A stretch of DNA of 64,000 nt, taken from positions 1 through 64,000 of the forward strand of contig JAJAGP010003240.1 in the NCBI GenBank assembly GCA_025084515.1. Reading direction: 5' to 3'. Numbering within the stretch: the first letter of the stretch is position 1; every line of letters starts with the position of its first letter. A model generated the notes under the pieces. It was not told the origin of the DNA. It worked only from the letters and a program-made list of their open reading frames with translations, and did not search any database. Below are positions 48,711 through 59,752 of this stretch, piece by piece. The DNA is from Ancistrus triradiatus (lineage: Eukaryota; Chordata; Actinopteri; Siluriformes; Loricariidae). The position numbers and the translations under genes were made by a program.

Positions 48711-49058
48711 ACGATATCAGTAACCTTGTATTACTCAGCCTAATTTTTAACATTAGCTGAAGCTTATTAAATAGTTATGTTGAAAGAAAAACAACTGCGT
48801 TACTGTATTAAAGTGGCTGATTTGTTCTTATTCTTTCAACAACCTATATTTTGTAATAATGCCTTGTCTTTCAGTAAAACAACACATTTTCAGAAGCTCA
48901 GTATAAAATGGTAATACATGGACAAATGGGATCAAACTGAAGTTGAAGTGTTTAGAGGCACAGTTATAAACTACCATCTGCCTGTCCTATTTATACTGAG
49001 CAAGGCTATGTATTACATTATGTATAACACTGCTTATCTCATAGGTTTTGGGCCTGTG

Positions 49059-52000
49059 ATGGCACTTCCAGAGTATCTTGTTGAAGGCTCTCCAAGCAGA
49101 GATCCACTCTTCACGGCAGTAATCAGTGAGAGGATGCGGGTTCCAGATCGACTCAGAGTTGTACAGAGTGCAGTGGAGGATATGAAGTCTAAGACTGAAG
49201 ATTTGCTTCCTGTCTTCAGTATGCATGTACCAGACAGGCTGGCCTTAACAGGTAAGGTAATAACATGAGTGTTGGTTTTTGTGCAGATTCTGACCTGCCA
49301 AGCCAGCCATTTCTGACTCTGACTCTGTCTCTATATATGAGCAGTGCACTTCCAGAATGAATTCAGAAGCCAAGAGAGTTTGAAGACAAACAATTACCAG
49401 TAGGTTGTGTGTAGACTATTTAAGAAGCCATTGCTGTCTGAGGAAAAAGGTTGACCCAGTAGATTGAGTAGGGCTCACACACTCTAGGGGCACTTTAGAG
49501 ACTCCAGTTAACCTACCACACATGTCTTTGGACTGTGGGAGGACATGCAGACTCCACACATGGGGAGCCCAGGGTCGGGATCGAACTGGGGATCTCGGAG
49601 CTGTGAGGCTACAGTGCTAACCACTCCCCCTTGTTGAAGTAATGAATTACAATTTGTATGATCACTCTTCAGAGAGATGTATTTGAAGACCTGGTGAGAA
49701 ATTATTGCATCTCTACCATGGCTAATCATGGAGGACAAGGTATGAGTCTACAGAGGTGCAGGTGCTGGGGAGATGCTTCATTGTGAAAAGCCAATTAATG
49801 CTTTGGAGTACAGGAGAACATTGCAGAAAGGCTTGCTTCCCACAATTGTAAAGTTGTTTCCTAAAGAGGAATGGCCAGGTGTCATTTTACAACAAGACAA
49901 TGCTCATGCCCATATCACAAAGAAGTAGCTTAGAGAACAAGTCCAGCAGGCTCACGTTTATGCCTGGACCAGATTTATATATTAATATTTGGCCACACTT
50001 TAAACACAAACTGAATGTTTCACAATCACTCGTAAGCTATCTGAAGCCTTTCACATGAAGTGAAACAATGCTGATTTCGTTGTCTGTTAAAAACAAACAA
50101 AGAAAAAAATTCAAACACACCAACATTTTAAAGAAGTCAAGGGAAAAACTATCCTATAATAATTTTCTTCATACTGATTTGAACCTTTTAGCCTGGGAGT
50201 GTACATGTACATACTGTACACTTGTTCTCAGCTGGGAAGCCAGGGATGTTGTTTCAGTTGTTGCTATAGTATTTAGTTTTATCTATTTTTAAATGCATAT
50301 TTCATACTAAAATCCTGTTTTGTAGCCATTTTTGACGTAGCATAAGTATTGGTTAACTCTACTGATCCTGTACTGAAATAGAGTTGAGTTGAGTTTTTGT
50401 GTGGACAAAAATCTGGATTTGTATTACACTGTATTTTCAGCTATGTTAACAGAAAATGTGCATGTATCCTGCAAAAGATAACAATCCAAATCAAAAGTCA
50501 AACATAAACGTTACCCTGATATGAAGAAGGTAGTATGTAACCTCTAACAGCGTTTTTAAAGATTTAAAGAAGAAATGGTTCAAATAATACAACAGTCAGG
50601 ATCCAAAAGCCTTATATGCTAGTGATGCACTGAAAGTTTGGCCAAATATGGCATTGTTGGTTTTTGTCTACCGTATTTTTCGGACCATAAAGCGCACCGG
50701 GTTATAAGGCGCATGAAATGAAGCAAAACTCTTAAGTTCCATCGGAAGCTCAGTTTGGTCTTTACCTGGCGCAGGGCGTCTTCTTGCTTCCTCCATTTCC
50801 GTACTATTGATTCGTTAATGTTGAATTCTCTCACAGCTGCTCTATGTCCATGTTGTACTGCGTGACTGATAGCGTTGAGTTTGAAATCCGCTTCGAAAAT
50901 GAATGAATGAATGAATGAATGCACGTACCCTAATGCTGAAGCACATACCGTATTACTCCGCGATGCTGCGCACTACGGTGGCCGTAAGCTTCGTAACTTA
51001 CCAAGGCCGTGCTAAAACATTTTGACAGATTTATGAGCGCCGTGTACCATCTACAATCGGTTCTAGGTCAGAAAGCACAACCAGAATTAAGTCATACATT
51101 AGGGAGCACCGCATTTAAAGGCGCACTGTCGATTTTGAGAAAGTAAAGGATTTTAAGGCGCTTATGGTCCGAAAAAATACGGTAAAAGAGAAAAAAAATA
51201 ACATTTTTTACCGAAGAAAGGTTAATGTTAGACTGGGCCACAGAGAAAATGCAGATAGAAAATGCAATGGAAGCACATGCATGGTGTTTTAAATGGTATC
51301 TTTAATGGAGAGCATCGAGGGTACACTGGCAGCACAGGGCTGATCACTTTAAAATGGTGATAAAAATGAGAAACTAATTAAAAATGCTGTTTGTGTTCTT
51401 AACTATCATGTGCTGGTCAGTGCAGATGCCTTCAAATTGAGCAGATAAACAGTGAAAATGTTGGCCAAGTGGAATCTCTTCATGGTATCCAGAGACTTTC
51501 TGTAATCAGTGTTCATGTGAGGTATCAATAATAAAAATAGATTTTTAATTATGTGTAATTCAAAAAACATAAATGAAAAATACAAAAACCAACCTTTTCG
51601 ATTTCAGTGTTAGTTTTCGACCCAAGAATGTGGCTGTTTTCAGCCAAGAATTTTTATTTTGGTGAATTAATTTTTATTTTGGTTTTATTTAAGTTTGTCT
51701 ATATGTTTTATATCTTTATATGTTTAAATGCATACAGATGCTCCTGATCTGAGTCCACGACCCCTTTTCTCCCAGCACAGTGGCACAGGCCATACCTCTT
51801 CAATGTGGGACCTGCATCGTGGGCCCGGTTATAAGGAGACATGCATGCGAGAGGCCTTTCAGGTAACCTTACTTGTCTCCCTTTTCAGTTTGGAAGTATT
51901 TAGTCACAAAGGCAACTCGCCCAATTAAGATAAGCGTCTTTTGTTTCTGGGTTGTTATTTAGCAGTGTGGAATGTCTGGAGACAACAAACCAGTGTTTCA

Positions 52001-55000
52001 TACCTGATAAGCACTACTGGGTGCATTACTGATAGTGTTTCATTGCTGTCATTTGTCTGTCCTGTTTCCATTGTATTCTAAGTTTGCAGTAACTCTTATT
52101 GTCTCTGGTGTACATTGGCTATTGTTAGCCCTTTAAGTAAATGCTGTTGTTAGGCGAAATCATATGGCTGCTGTAAAATCTAAGAGTATGAATCATTTAC
52201 AGTAATGGTCTGCCATGTTGTCCTCAGAGTCCTCTACGTAGGTCGTATAGTGACCAGACTTTTGGTAGGTCGCCAACTGGAACCCCTACACACTCTAAAC
52301 AAGCATTGCACTCTCCTTCAGTGTAAGTAAACAACTCATTGAATCACTCATTTAGATTATTTTTTTCTGAGGAATATGGGATTGGCAGTAATGTCTGTTC
52401 CCATCCCATATGTTGTGCTCAAAAAGCCCCTGAAGCATTACTTGTATCATGGCTTAAAACTAGGGCTGTGAAAGTTTCCATGGTAATAAAGTCTAAGACG
52501 GTAATCTTATTTTCACAGCATGACCTTTCATGACCTTGTGAAGGACCCGTAGTTAGGGGTTGTATCCAAAATGGTTTCCTATTCATTATTTATTGCATAC
52601 TAAATAACCTATAGTCAGAGGTGGCAGAAGTACTAAAGTTTGTTACTTAAGTCAAAGTACTACTAAAAAAAATCAAGTAAAAGTTGAGGTATTAAGGTTA
52701 TATTTTACTCAAGCAAAAGTATAACGTACACTTTGCTGAAGCAAAAAAGTACAAGTATTTCTTTAAACAGCCTATCTACCTCAGTGGTTGGAACAGGATG
52801 CCTTTTATTTGAGGGTAAGAGGTACACAGCCATGTCGCTAAGGGAACATAACGGTTTGGTTTGTATTACAGCTAGATGAATAATTTGCAAAAATCATACG
52901 TGTTCTGTTCTGTTTTTAAGGTGGTATATACCAAAGGATCATCTTTAGCTAACCACAGCAAAACCAGAATAAAACATTTTCAGACATGAAGAACCAAAAT
53001 ATACGAAATACTTTGGATTTTTGTGTAATAAATGGTGCTAAATTGCTCATAACTAGACGTCAATATTCAGTAATGCAGTATATCATGATATTTAACCCAA
53101 ACAATAGTTATCAACTCTTTGAAACACTGTCACTGCATTTTACTTGAACAAACTGCAACTTCACCATTTTTTTAGAGCAGTTCTTTTAAACACTCCACAA
53201 CACTGCTTAATTTAAAACCTTTAAAAATGTTATGGAGGTTTTGTAAATATACCTCTTATATTTATCATAGAAACTGAACAATCATTCAAGGCACATGGGA
53301 AAACCTCTAGTATAATAAAAACACAAGTGCATAGAATTATCTGTGGGACTATGGTATAGGTCCAGGGTTTAAATCCCACCTCTGCCAAGCCTTGTTTCCA
53401 CTGTTGGGTTCTTGAGCAAGGCCCTTAACCCACAATTGCTTGGATTGTAAGACTGTATCCACTGTAAGTGACATAAATGCAAATGTATATTTGGAGTCAG
53501 GCTACATTAGACTGAGTAGAATAAGCACACCACTGAATGGGACCCGAGATGAGTTTAAGCATGGTGTTATTTATAAAATGAAAATTTTGCATTAAAAAGG
53601 CATTGTTCTGGAAATTGTAACTCATTGGAAGATTTCAGTCAGAGACCTTGCATTGAAATGTTGTGATGAATAATGAAACTATTGTTAGTGAATTATTCAA
53701 AAGTAAAAAGTGCATTCTGTTGATGCTCATCTTGTCTGCTTCTGGCTGTGTAGTGCTATATTAACAGAAACAATTTCTTTAGAGTCAGATAGGCGCAAGT
53801 AAAAAAAAAATGGATAAATCTTGATTAACAAGATACAAATTCTGTAATGAAATCAATATTATAATAGTACAAGAGAGAATAATATAGGAAGAAAGATAGA
53901 GATATAGTGGGGCAAAAAAGTATTTAGTCAGCCACTGATTGTGCAAGTTCTCCTACTCAGAAAGATGATAGAGGTCTGTAATTTTCATCATAGGTACACT
54001 TCAACTATGAGAGACAAAATGAGAAAAAACCCAGGAAATCACACTGTAGGATGTTTAAAGAATTTAATTGTAAATTATGGTGGAAAATAAGTATTTGGTC
54101 AACAACAAATGTTACTCAAACTCAATACTTTGTAACATAACCTTTGTTGGCAATGACAGAGGTCAAACGTTTTGGTTTTTTGGCCCATTCCACCATACAG
54201 ATCTCCTCTAGAGCAGTGATGTTTTGGAGCTGTCGCTGGGAAAGACGGACTTTAAACTCCACAAATTTTCTATGGGGTTGAGGTCTGGAGACTGGCTAGG
54301 CCACTCCAGGACCTTGAAATGCTTTTTATGGAGCCACTCCTTCATTGCCCGAGCGGTGTGTTTGGGATCATTGTCATGCTGGAAGACCCAGCCACGTTCC
54401 ATCTTCAGTGCTCTCACTGATGGAAGGAGGTTTTGGCTTAAAATCTCACGATACATGACCCCATTCATTCTTCCCTTAGCACGGATCAGTCGTCCTGTCC
54501 CCTTTGCAGAAAAACAGCCCCAAAGCATGATGTTTCCACCCCCATGCTTCACAGTAGGTATGGTGTTCTTGGGATGCAACTCCGCATTCTTCTTCCTCCA
54601 AACACGACGAGTTGAGTTTTTACCAAAAAGTTTTACCAAAGGTAAACTTCAGACAGGCCTGGACATGTACTGGCTTAAGCAGGGACACACACCTGGCATT
54701 GCAGGATCTGAGTACCTCTCGGTGTAGTGTGTTACTGATGGTAGCCTTTGTTACTTTGGTCCCAGCTCTCTGCAGGTCATTCATCAGGCCCCTCCGTGTA
54801 GTTCTGGGATTTTTGCTCATCGTTCTCATGATCATTTTGACCCCATGGGATGAGATCTTGCATGGTGTCCCAGATATAGGGAGATTATCAGTGGTGTTGT
54901 ATGTCTTCCATTTTCTTACAATTGCTCCCACATTTGATTTATTCACACCAACCTGCTTGACTATTGTAGATTCACTCTTACCAGCCTGGTGCAGGTCTAC

Positions 55001-58000
55001 AAATTTCGTCCTGGTGTCCTTCGACAGCTCTTTGGTCTTGGCCATGGTTGAGTTTGGAGTCTGACTGTTTGAGGCTGTGGACAGGTGTCTTTTATACAGA
55101 TAACGAGGTCGAACAGGTGCCATTAATACAGGTAACGAGTGGAGGACAGAAGAGCTTCTTAAAGAAGTTACAGGTCTGTGAGAGCCAGAAATCTTGCTTG
55201 TTTGTGGGTGAGCAAATACTTATTTTCCACCATGACTGGGGGCAGTTCCAGGAACCATGATTGGCTAGTCAGTCTGATGGTTTAATTTCTGATTTTAACA
55301 AGTACATGAAATCTAGTTCATTTACCATGACAATGTGCAATATGAAACTAGTCTTGTTTGTTTTTTTATGTTTTCTTATTACTGGTAGTTTTGATTGCAT
55401 TTGTTATGCTGCTGCTCTGAGTAATAGTGGAACACCTATGTGTCCTGCCTATGGACTTTCCCAGCAGCCACAGTGCTACGATGCTGCCCACTGTACCCAC
55501 AGACCCACCCCACCCTCCAGGGTACAGTGCCATTTCGCCCAGTCTCTTGTCCCCCCAGAGCATGCTTCAGGCAGCCAGGAAGCTGGGCCAGCAGGCCTCC
55601 CACAGAATCCTCCAGACTGTAACTCAAAAATACTCCTCCAGGTGACACACCTTCACCTGCTGACTTGGCTTCAAGCAGGTTTTGGTTTGATTGACTAATT
55701 CTGTCGCCTCTAATTTCCAAACCTGTTGTATGCTAATGCTCTCGATTCAGCTGAATCTGTTAACCTTAACGCAACTGTAAATGGTGCATTAATGCAATGT
55801 GTGTGAGAGATGGCATTGTGCTACAAGGTGCATGCCCCCTGCAGCCCTTACTTCTGAAACACCCATTTATCTAAATCCCATTCATCTTAATAATGTTTGT
55901 CTGCTCGATTCTTAACCGCTTGTTTGGCTTCTACTCAGTTCACTCTTTTCTCACTCATTACTTTATTTATACAGCTAACATGTAGTGATACACCGATATA
56001 AAAATTATAGACTTTATTTGGAGTTTAGAAAAATTCCACTTGTCCACTACTTGCTTCTTGATTGAATACATTTCAGTTCTATTCAGTCTAACAGCTTAAC
56101 ATTAAATTACTTGTTCCATCTACATTGTAGATGTAATATTAATCTTAGCTGTGGAACAGTCTGTTTTGATTTTTTGGGCATTTCTAAACTATTTGCTGAT
56201 GGACTTTAGTTGTCCTGTCTTGACTGTTGGCTAAAACATCGGTGCATCCCTAAACTAACACCTGGCATTGCTTGCTAAAGCTTGTGGGTCACCACTAAGT
56301 GTCTTTAAATCAAAATGCAAATACCAGCAAATTCCCTTTGGGCCTGGGTCTCTGTCTTATTTTTGAAGGTTTGGCTTACCAGCAAATCCTCCATCACAGC
56401 CAGTCAAGGATCAAACTTATCACACCAGGAAAAGGTGACAGAGCCTTTTGTATTTTTGATCATTTTTGATAATTAGATGAATGTTCTGTTCTTGAGGTGG
56501 CATATACTAAAGGTGCCAGATGGTTTACCAACTATATTCTCAGATTTTTCTTTGAGAGGACATTTTGTTACTTGAGATAGGCAGGATATAGCAAAAGTCT
56601 GATCTGCGCTAAAATTCCTCCTGTGAATTGTCTGCTGATCCAGTAGTGCCATGCAGGACTTGTGGCTCAGCCCTGAGGAGGAGAGCGGAACTACTGTTGA
56701 ATTCATGGTGCTTCGGCGACAGGTCAGTTAAATAGTCTGCTATTTTTGGTTTCGATCTACACTCACCTGCCACTTTATCAGGTACACCTTTTGAGAACAG
56801 GGATGGACCCCGTTTTGCCTTCAGACCTGCGCTAAGTCTTCATGACAGATTCAACAAGGTGCTGGAAACACTCCTCAGAGATATTTGTCCATGTTGACAC
56901 GGTAGCATCACACAGGTGCTGCCGATTTGATGGCTGCACATCCACAATACCCTCTTCCACCACATCCCATAGGTGCTCCATTGGGTTGAGATCTGGTGAA
57001 TGGAGGCCAATTGAGTACAAATAACCAATTTTCATGTTCAAGAAACCAGTTGACCAAAATGATTTGTGACAGTGCGTCATCCTGCTGGAAGTAGCCATCA
57101 GAAGATGGTTCACTGTGGTCTGAACATGGTCAGCTGTGGCGTTTGGTATTAAGGCGCCCAAAGACTGTTACATCACCACCACCAACCTAAATCGTAAACG
57201 TAAGGCAGGATGGATCCATGCTTTCATGTTGTTTATGCCAAATTCTGACCCTACCATCCAAATGTAGCAGCAGAAATTGAGACTCACCAGACCATGCAAT
57301 GTTTTTCCAATCTTCTGTTGTCCAATTTTGGTGAGCACATGCACATTATAGCCACAGTTACCTGTTCTTAGCTGACAGGAGTGGCACCTGGTGTGGTCTT
57401 CTGCTGCAGTAGCCCATCTTCTTCAAGGTTCAACATGTTGTGCCTTCAAATATGCTCTACTGCATAAATCGGTTATAACGAGGGGTTATTTGAGTTACTG
57501 TTGTCTTTCTGTCAGCTCTAACCTGTCTGAGCGTTCTCCCCTGGCCTCTGGCATCAACAAGGCATTTTGCCCAGAGAACTGCTGCTCACTGGATAGTGTT
57601 TCTCTTTCTGACTATTCTCTGTAAACCCTAGAGATGGCTGTATGTGAAAATCCAAGCAAGTCAGGAGTTTCAAAGTCACTTAAATCACCTTTCTTCTCCA
57701 TCCTGATGCTTGGTTTGAACTTCAGCAGCTCATATTGTTCTTGTCTCCATGCATTGAGTTGCTGCCATGTGATTGGCTGATTAGATATATGATTTGCAGT
57801 TGAATTGGGGTACCTAATAATGTGGCCTGTGAGTATATGTTGTATTATATGTTTTATTGTGCATTATACATTATTTTGAAGTTCTTGTTTGAATGAAGTA
57901 ACTGCAGTTATGGTCAGAAATTGATACACAGTGCTCAGTTTCACTTGTGGCCGGCTACTTAGATGTTTAGGAGGCATGTTTGCGCTGTTACTGCGGTTTG

Positions 58001-58360
58001 CCTTTTGTTGCACAGTACTGATGTGTTACATGATCTGTTAGACATAACCCTTGTGTCCAGAAAGGTAGGAGTGTCTATTTCTGGTTATGTAGTTTGCAAA
58101 GTCACAAGAAGAGGGTGCTAGATTCCACAAAGGAATGAACTCCTTTTTAAAAAGCTACTCCAGTACAGATGTTTTAAAGCCTGCTTTGATCACAAATGTT
58201 CCTGTAAATCCTCCTTTTGCTCTGACAGGTGATAAAGATGAACAGACGGATAGCAGGGCTGGAGAGACAGCACGCTGAACATAAACAGAATGAACTGCTG
58301 CTCTTGTCCTTGTTGCTCTCTGCCGTCGTGGTCAACGGCTGGCTCTGGATGCGTCGATAA
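49059..58360 (+). CDS. Mitochondrial fission factor (Mff)/FATE1-family tail-anchored protein
   Basis: The exons are 49059-49251 (ATG at 49059, acceptor at 49045), 51738-51862, 52228-52322, 55465-55641 (or from 55468), 56644-56722 and 58229-58360. The lengths sum to 801 bases with matching phases, giving 266 residues. The N-terminus carries the two Mff repeats that contact Drp1 in Mff: ISERMRVPDRLRV (about 24-36) and FSMHVPDRLALT (about 53-64). The middle is serine/proline-rich, with a basophilic site RRSYSD. The C-terminus has the LRRQ...NRR coiled-coil segment and a tail anchor ending NGWLWMRR, typical of Mff and of FATE1. The predicted role is an outer-mitochondrial-membrane or ER-contact protein tied to fission or organelle contacts. 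It follows prrg3 on the same strand, as FATE1 follows PRRG3 on human Xq28, so it may be the fish FATE1 counterpart or an mff paralogue (mffb-like). An untranslated first exon must lie upstream but was not located. Confidence 0.85.
49478..49640 (-). repeat. Interspersed repeat fragment (GGACATGCAGACTCCAC family)
   Basis: CACATGTCTTTGGACTGTGG is followed by GAGGACATGCAGACTCCACA. It lies in an intron of the Mff/FATE1-like gene. Confidence 0.7.
49650..49990 (+). pseudogene. Decayed transposase fragment with QQDNAHAHI
   Basis: The reading around 49870-49925 gives EEWPGVILQQDNAHAHITKK, typical of the second catalytic aspartate region of IS630/Tc1/mariner-type transposases. It is of a different family from the other copies here and lies within an intron. 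Confidence 0.55.
50670..51184 (-). mobile_element. Pogo/Tigger-like non-autonomous element, copy 2, with HTH remnant
   Basis: It has the same terminal words as copy 1 and is flanked by TA. On the minus strand (about 50745-50900) an open frame contains AVQHGHRAAVREFNINE followed by VRKWRKQEDALR. This resembles the N-terminal helix-turn-helix of pogo/Tigger (CENP-B-like) transposases. No DDE catalytic domain follows, so movement would need a transposase supplied from elsewhere. It lies in the first intron between coding exons of the Mff/FATE1-like gene. Confidence 0.75.
51190..51735. other. Intron sequence of the Mff/FATE1-like gene
   Basis: AT-rich, with nothing recognisable. Confidence 0.4.
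52330..53340. other. Intron sequence with a decayed hAT-like repeat
   Basis: 52615-52770 carries the words AAGTACTACT and AAGTACAAGTATTTC, seen in fish hAT-derived repeats. The rest is unassigned. Confidence 0.35.
53340..53485 (+). repeat. Degenerate tRNA-derived SINE in intron
   Basis: Box B-like GGGTTTAAATCCCACC, then CCCTTAACCCACAATTGC and GGATTGTAAGACTGTATC. The tail is lost. Confidence 0.7.
53909..55235 (-). mobile_element. Tc1 copy truncated at its right end, in an intron
   Basis: The left end AGTGGGGCAAAAAAGTATTT is intact. The right terminal repeat stops after AATACTTATTTTCCACCATG near 55235, about 230 bases before the next coding exon. It is antisense to the host gene. Confidence 0.88.
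54208..55123 (-). pseudogene. Broken Tc1 transposase
   Basis: Two overlapping minus-strand frames cover most of a Tc1 transposase. The N-terminal half (54620-55123) begins MAKTKELSKDTRTKF and includes IVRKWKTYNTTDN. The catalytic half (54208-54639) includes VFQHDNDPKHTAR and SQSPDLNPIENLW. An internal deletion near 54640 removes the segment that normally holds the first catalytic aspartate (WSDETK), so it cannot be active. Confidence 0.88.
55650..56640. other. Intron sequence
   Basis: Nothing recognisable was seen between the two coding exons. Confidence 0.4.
56759..57836 (-). mobile_element. Tc1-like element with both ends (CACTCACCTGCCACTTTATC)
   Basis: The left CACTCACCTGCCACTTTATC is inverted relative to the right CTAATAATGTGGCCTGTGAG. 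It is about 1.08 kb long. The minus-strand frame 56832-57161 carries the transposase C-terminus HSPDLNPMEHLWDVVEEG, but the N-terminal part is broken. It lies in the last intron of the Mff/FATE1-like gene. Confidence 0.85.
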
Positions 58361-58872
58361 ACCTGCAAAGCCACATGGGCACAGGGCTAGCAGCAGCTTT
58401 GTGCTTAGGACTGTACTCAGCATAGAACTGCACTGTGACCTGAGGTAGGTTTCAGCCTCAGTAACTAGTGTAAGAGCAAGAATTTGAAGAACGTCACAAG
58501 GACACCAACGCCTGTGATTTCACATTTATTCATTATATCTCTTATGATGGTGATGGTTTCATTCTGATTCCACAAACTAGAATCTGAACGCACTGAGGTC
58601 ATGAGTTTGTAGTGTACTTTCATGTATTTGACTGGAAAATGTAAAGGGATGGAACTGAAAAAACACCCAAGTGAAATGAGAATATTTACATGGAGCATAT
58701 ACTATAGGTATCGATATAGGCTGTCATAAAAATGCATGGGGTTTTTTGGTTCCAAATTGTTCATATTTAGCAGATTTATCTACAGGTATGCGCTGTTTAA
58801 CATTTGCATTACGTTCTGTAGAACAGCATGTTGAGTGAACAAGCCCATGGTCACAGGGATACTTTGCACACA
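58361..58872. other. 3' flank of the Mff/FATE1-like gene up to the gap
   Basis: Probable 3' UTR. No AATAAA and no cog4 exon could be found on either strand. Confidence 0.4.
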
Positions 58873-58972
58873 NNNNNNNNNNNNNNNNNNNNNNNNNNNN
58901 NNNNNNNNNNNNNNNNNNNNNNNNNNNNNNNNNNNNNNNNNNNNNNNNNNNNNNNNNNNNNNNNNNNNNNNN
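58873..58972. other. Assembly gap of exactly 100 N
   Basis: A run of exactly 100 Ns usually marks a scaffold join of unknown true size. The right flank is the terminal inverted repeat of a Tc1 family also present at 14644-16255, a likely cause of the break. The missing 3' exons of cog4 probably belong here. Confidence 0.95.
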
Positions 58973-59155
58973 TATTGGATCATTTTCCTCAATAAATAAA
59001 TGACCAAGTATAATAATTTTGTCTCATTTGTGTAACTGGGTTCTCTTTATCTACTTTTAGGACTTGTGTGAAAATCTGATGATGTTTTAGGTCATATTTA
59101 TGCAGAAATAGAGGTAATTCTAAAGGGTTCACAAACTTTCAAGCACCATTGTATG
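58973..59155. mobile_element. Terminal repeat of a Tc1-like element beside the gap
   Basis: The sequence matches the right end of the Tc1 copy at 14644-16255, including TATTGGATCATTTTCC, GGACTTGTGTGAAAATCTG and a GTTCACAAACTTTCAAGC terminus. The rest of the element is hidden in the N gap. Confidence 0.75.
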
Positions 59156-59213
59156 CAGACTCACACACTAAGAAACACCAATAAGATTCACCCAGTGAAA
59201 TAGTAAATGAACG

Positions 59214-59445
59214 TCATTCATTCTTTCATTCAGGGTCACGAAAATGTCGGTGCCTAGTTGGCTGCACAGGGTGCAAGGCAGGAACAACACTGGACAGGGC
59301 GCCAATCCATCGTAGGGCACATACACTAAGGGCACTTTGGAAACACCAATTAATCTAACATGCACGTCTTTGGACTGTGGGAGGAAACAGGAGTACCTGG
59401 AGGACACCCACGCAGTCACTGGGAGGACAAGCAGACTACACACAG
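59214..59445 (-). repeat. Interspersed repeat (CACGCAGTCACTGGGAGGAC family)
   Basis: It contains CTTTGGACTGTGGGAGGAAA and GTGCCTAGTTGGCTGCACAG, as in the 17733-18085 copy. It lies between the gap and the last cog4 exon seen. Confidence 0.75.
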
Positions 59446-59752
59446 GTGGTTCCCATTTGTAGTCTCGTCTTTTCAAAAAGCCTATTGTTTAATCTTTGTA
59501 AGTCTTTTGATAAAAGTGCTATATAAATTATGATTCATTAATTCATTTCAATACCAGCTTAATCCAATTCAGGTTTGGGAAGCTGGGACCTAACCAGCAG
59601 CACAGGGTGGCAGGTGGGAACCCAGCCCAGACAAAAAAAAAATATACATATACGTTTGCTGGTGGCTGGAAAATCAGTACTAAAATATTACATATTACAT
59701 CAGACATTAAAGGGAACCTGAGTGTCTTGAGCTGAACACTGACTTTCCTTAC

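Noticed and set aside
55261..55698. A 145-codon plus-strand open frame over an Mff/FATE1-like exon
   Set aside because: It reads the exon in the wrong frame. The conserved frame (GYSAISPSLLSPQ and onward) is different and is the only one consistent with the splice phases.
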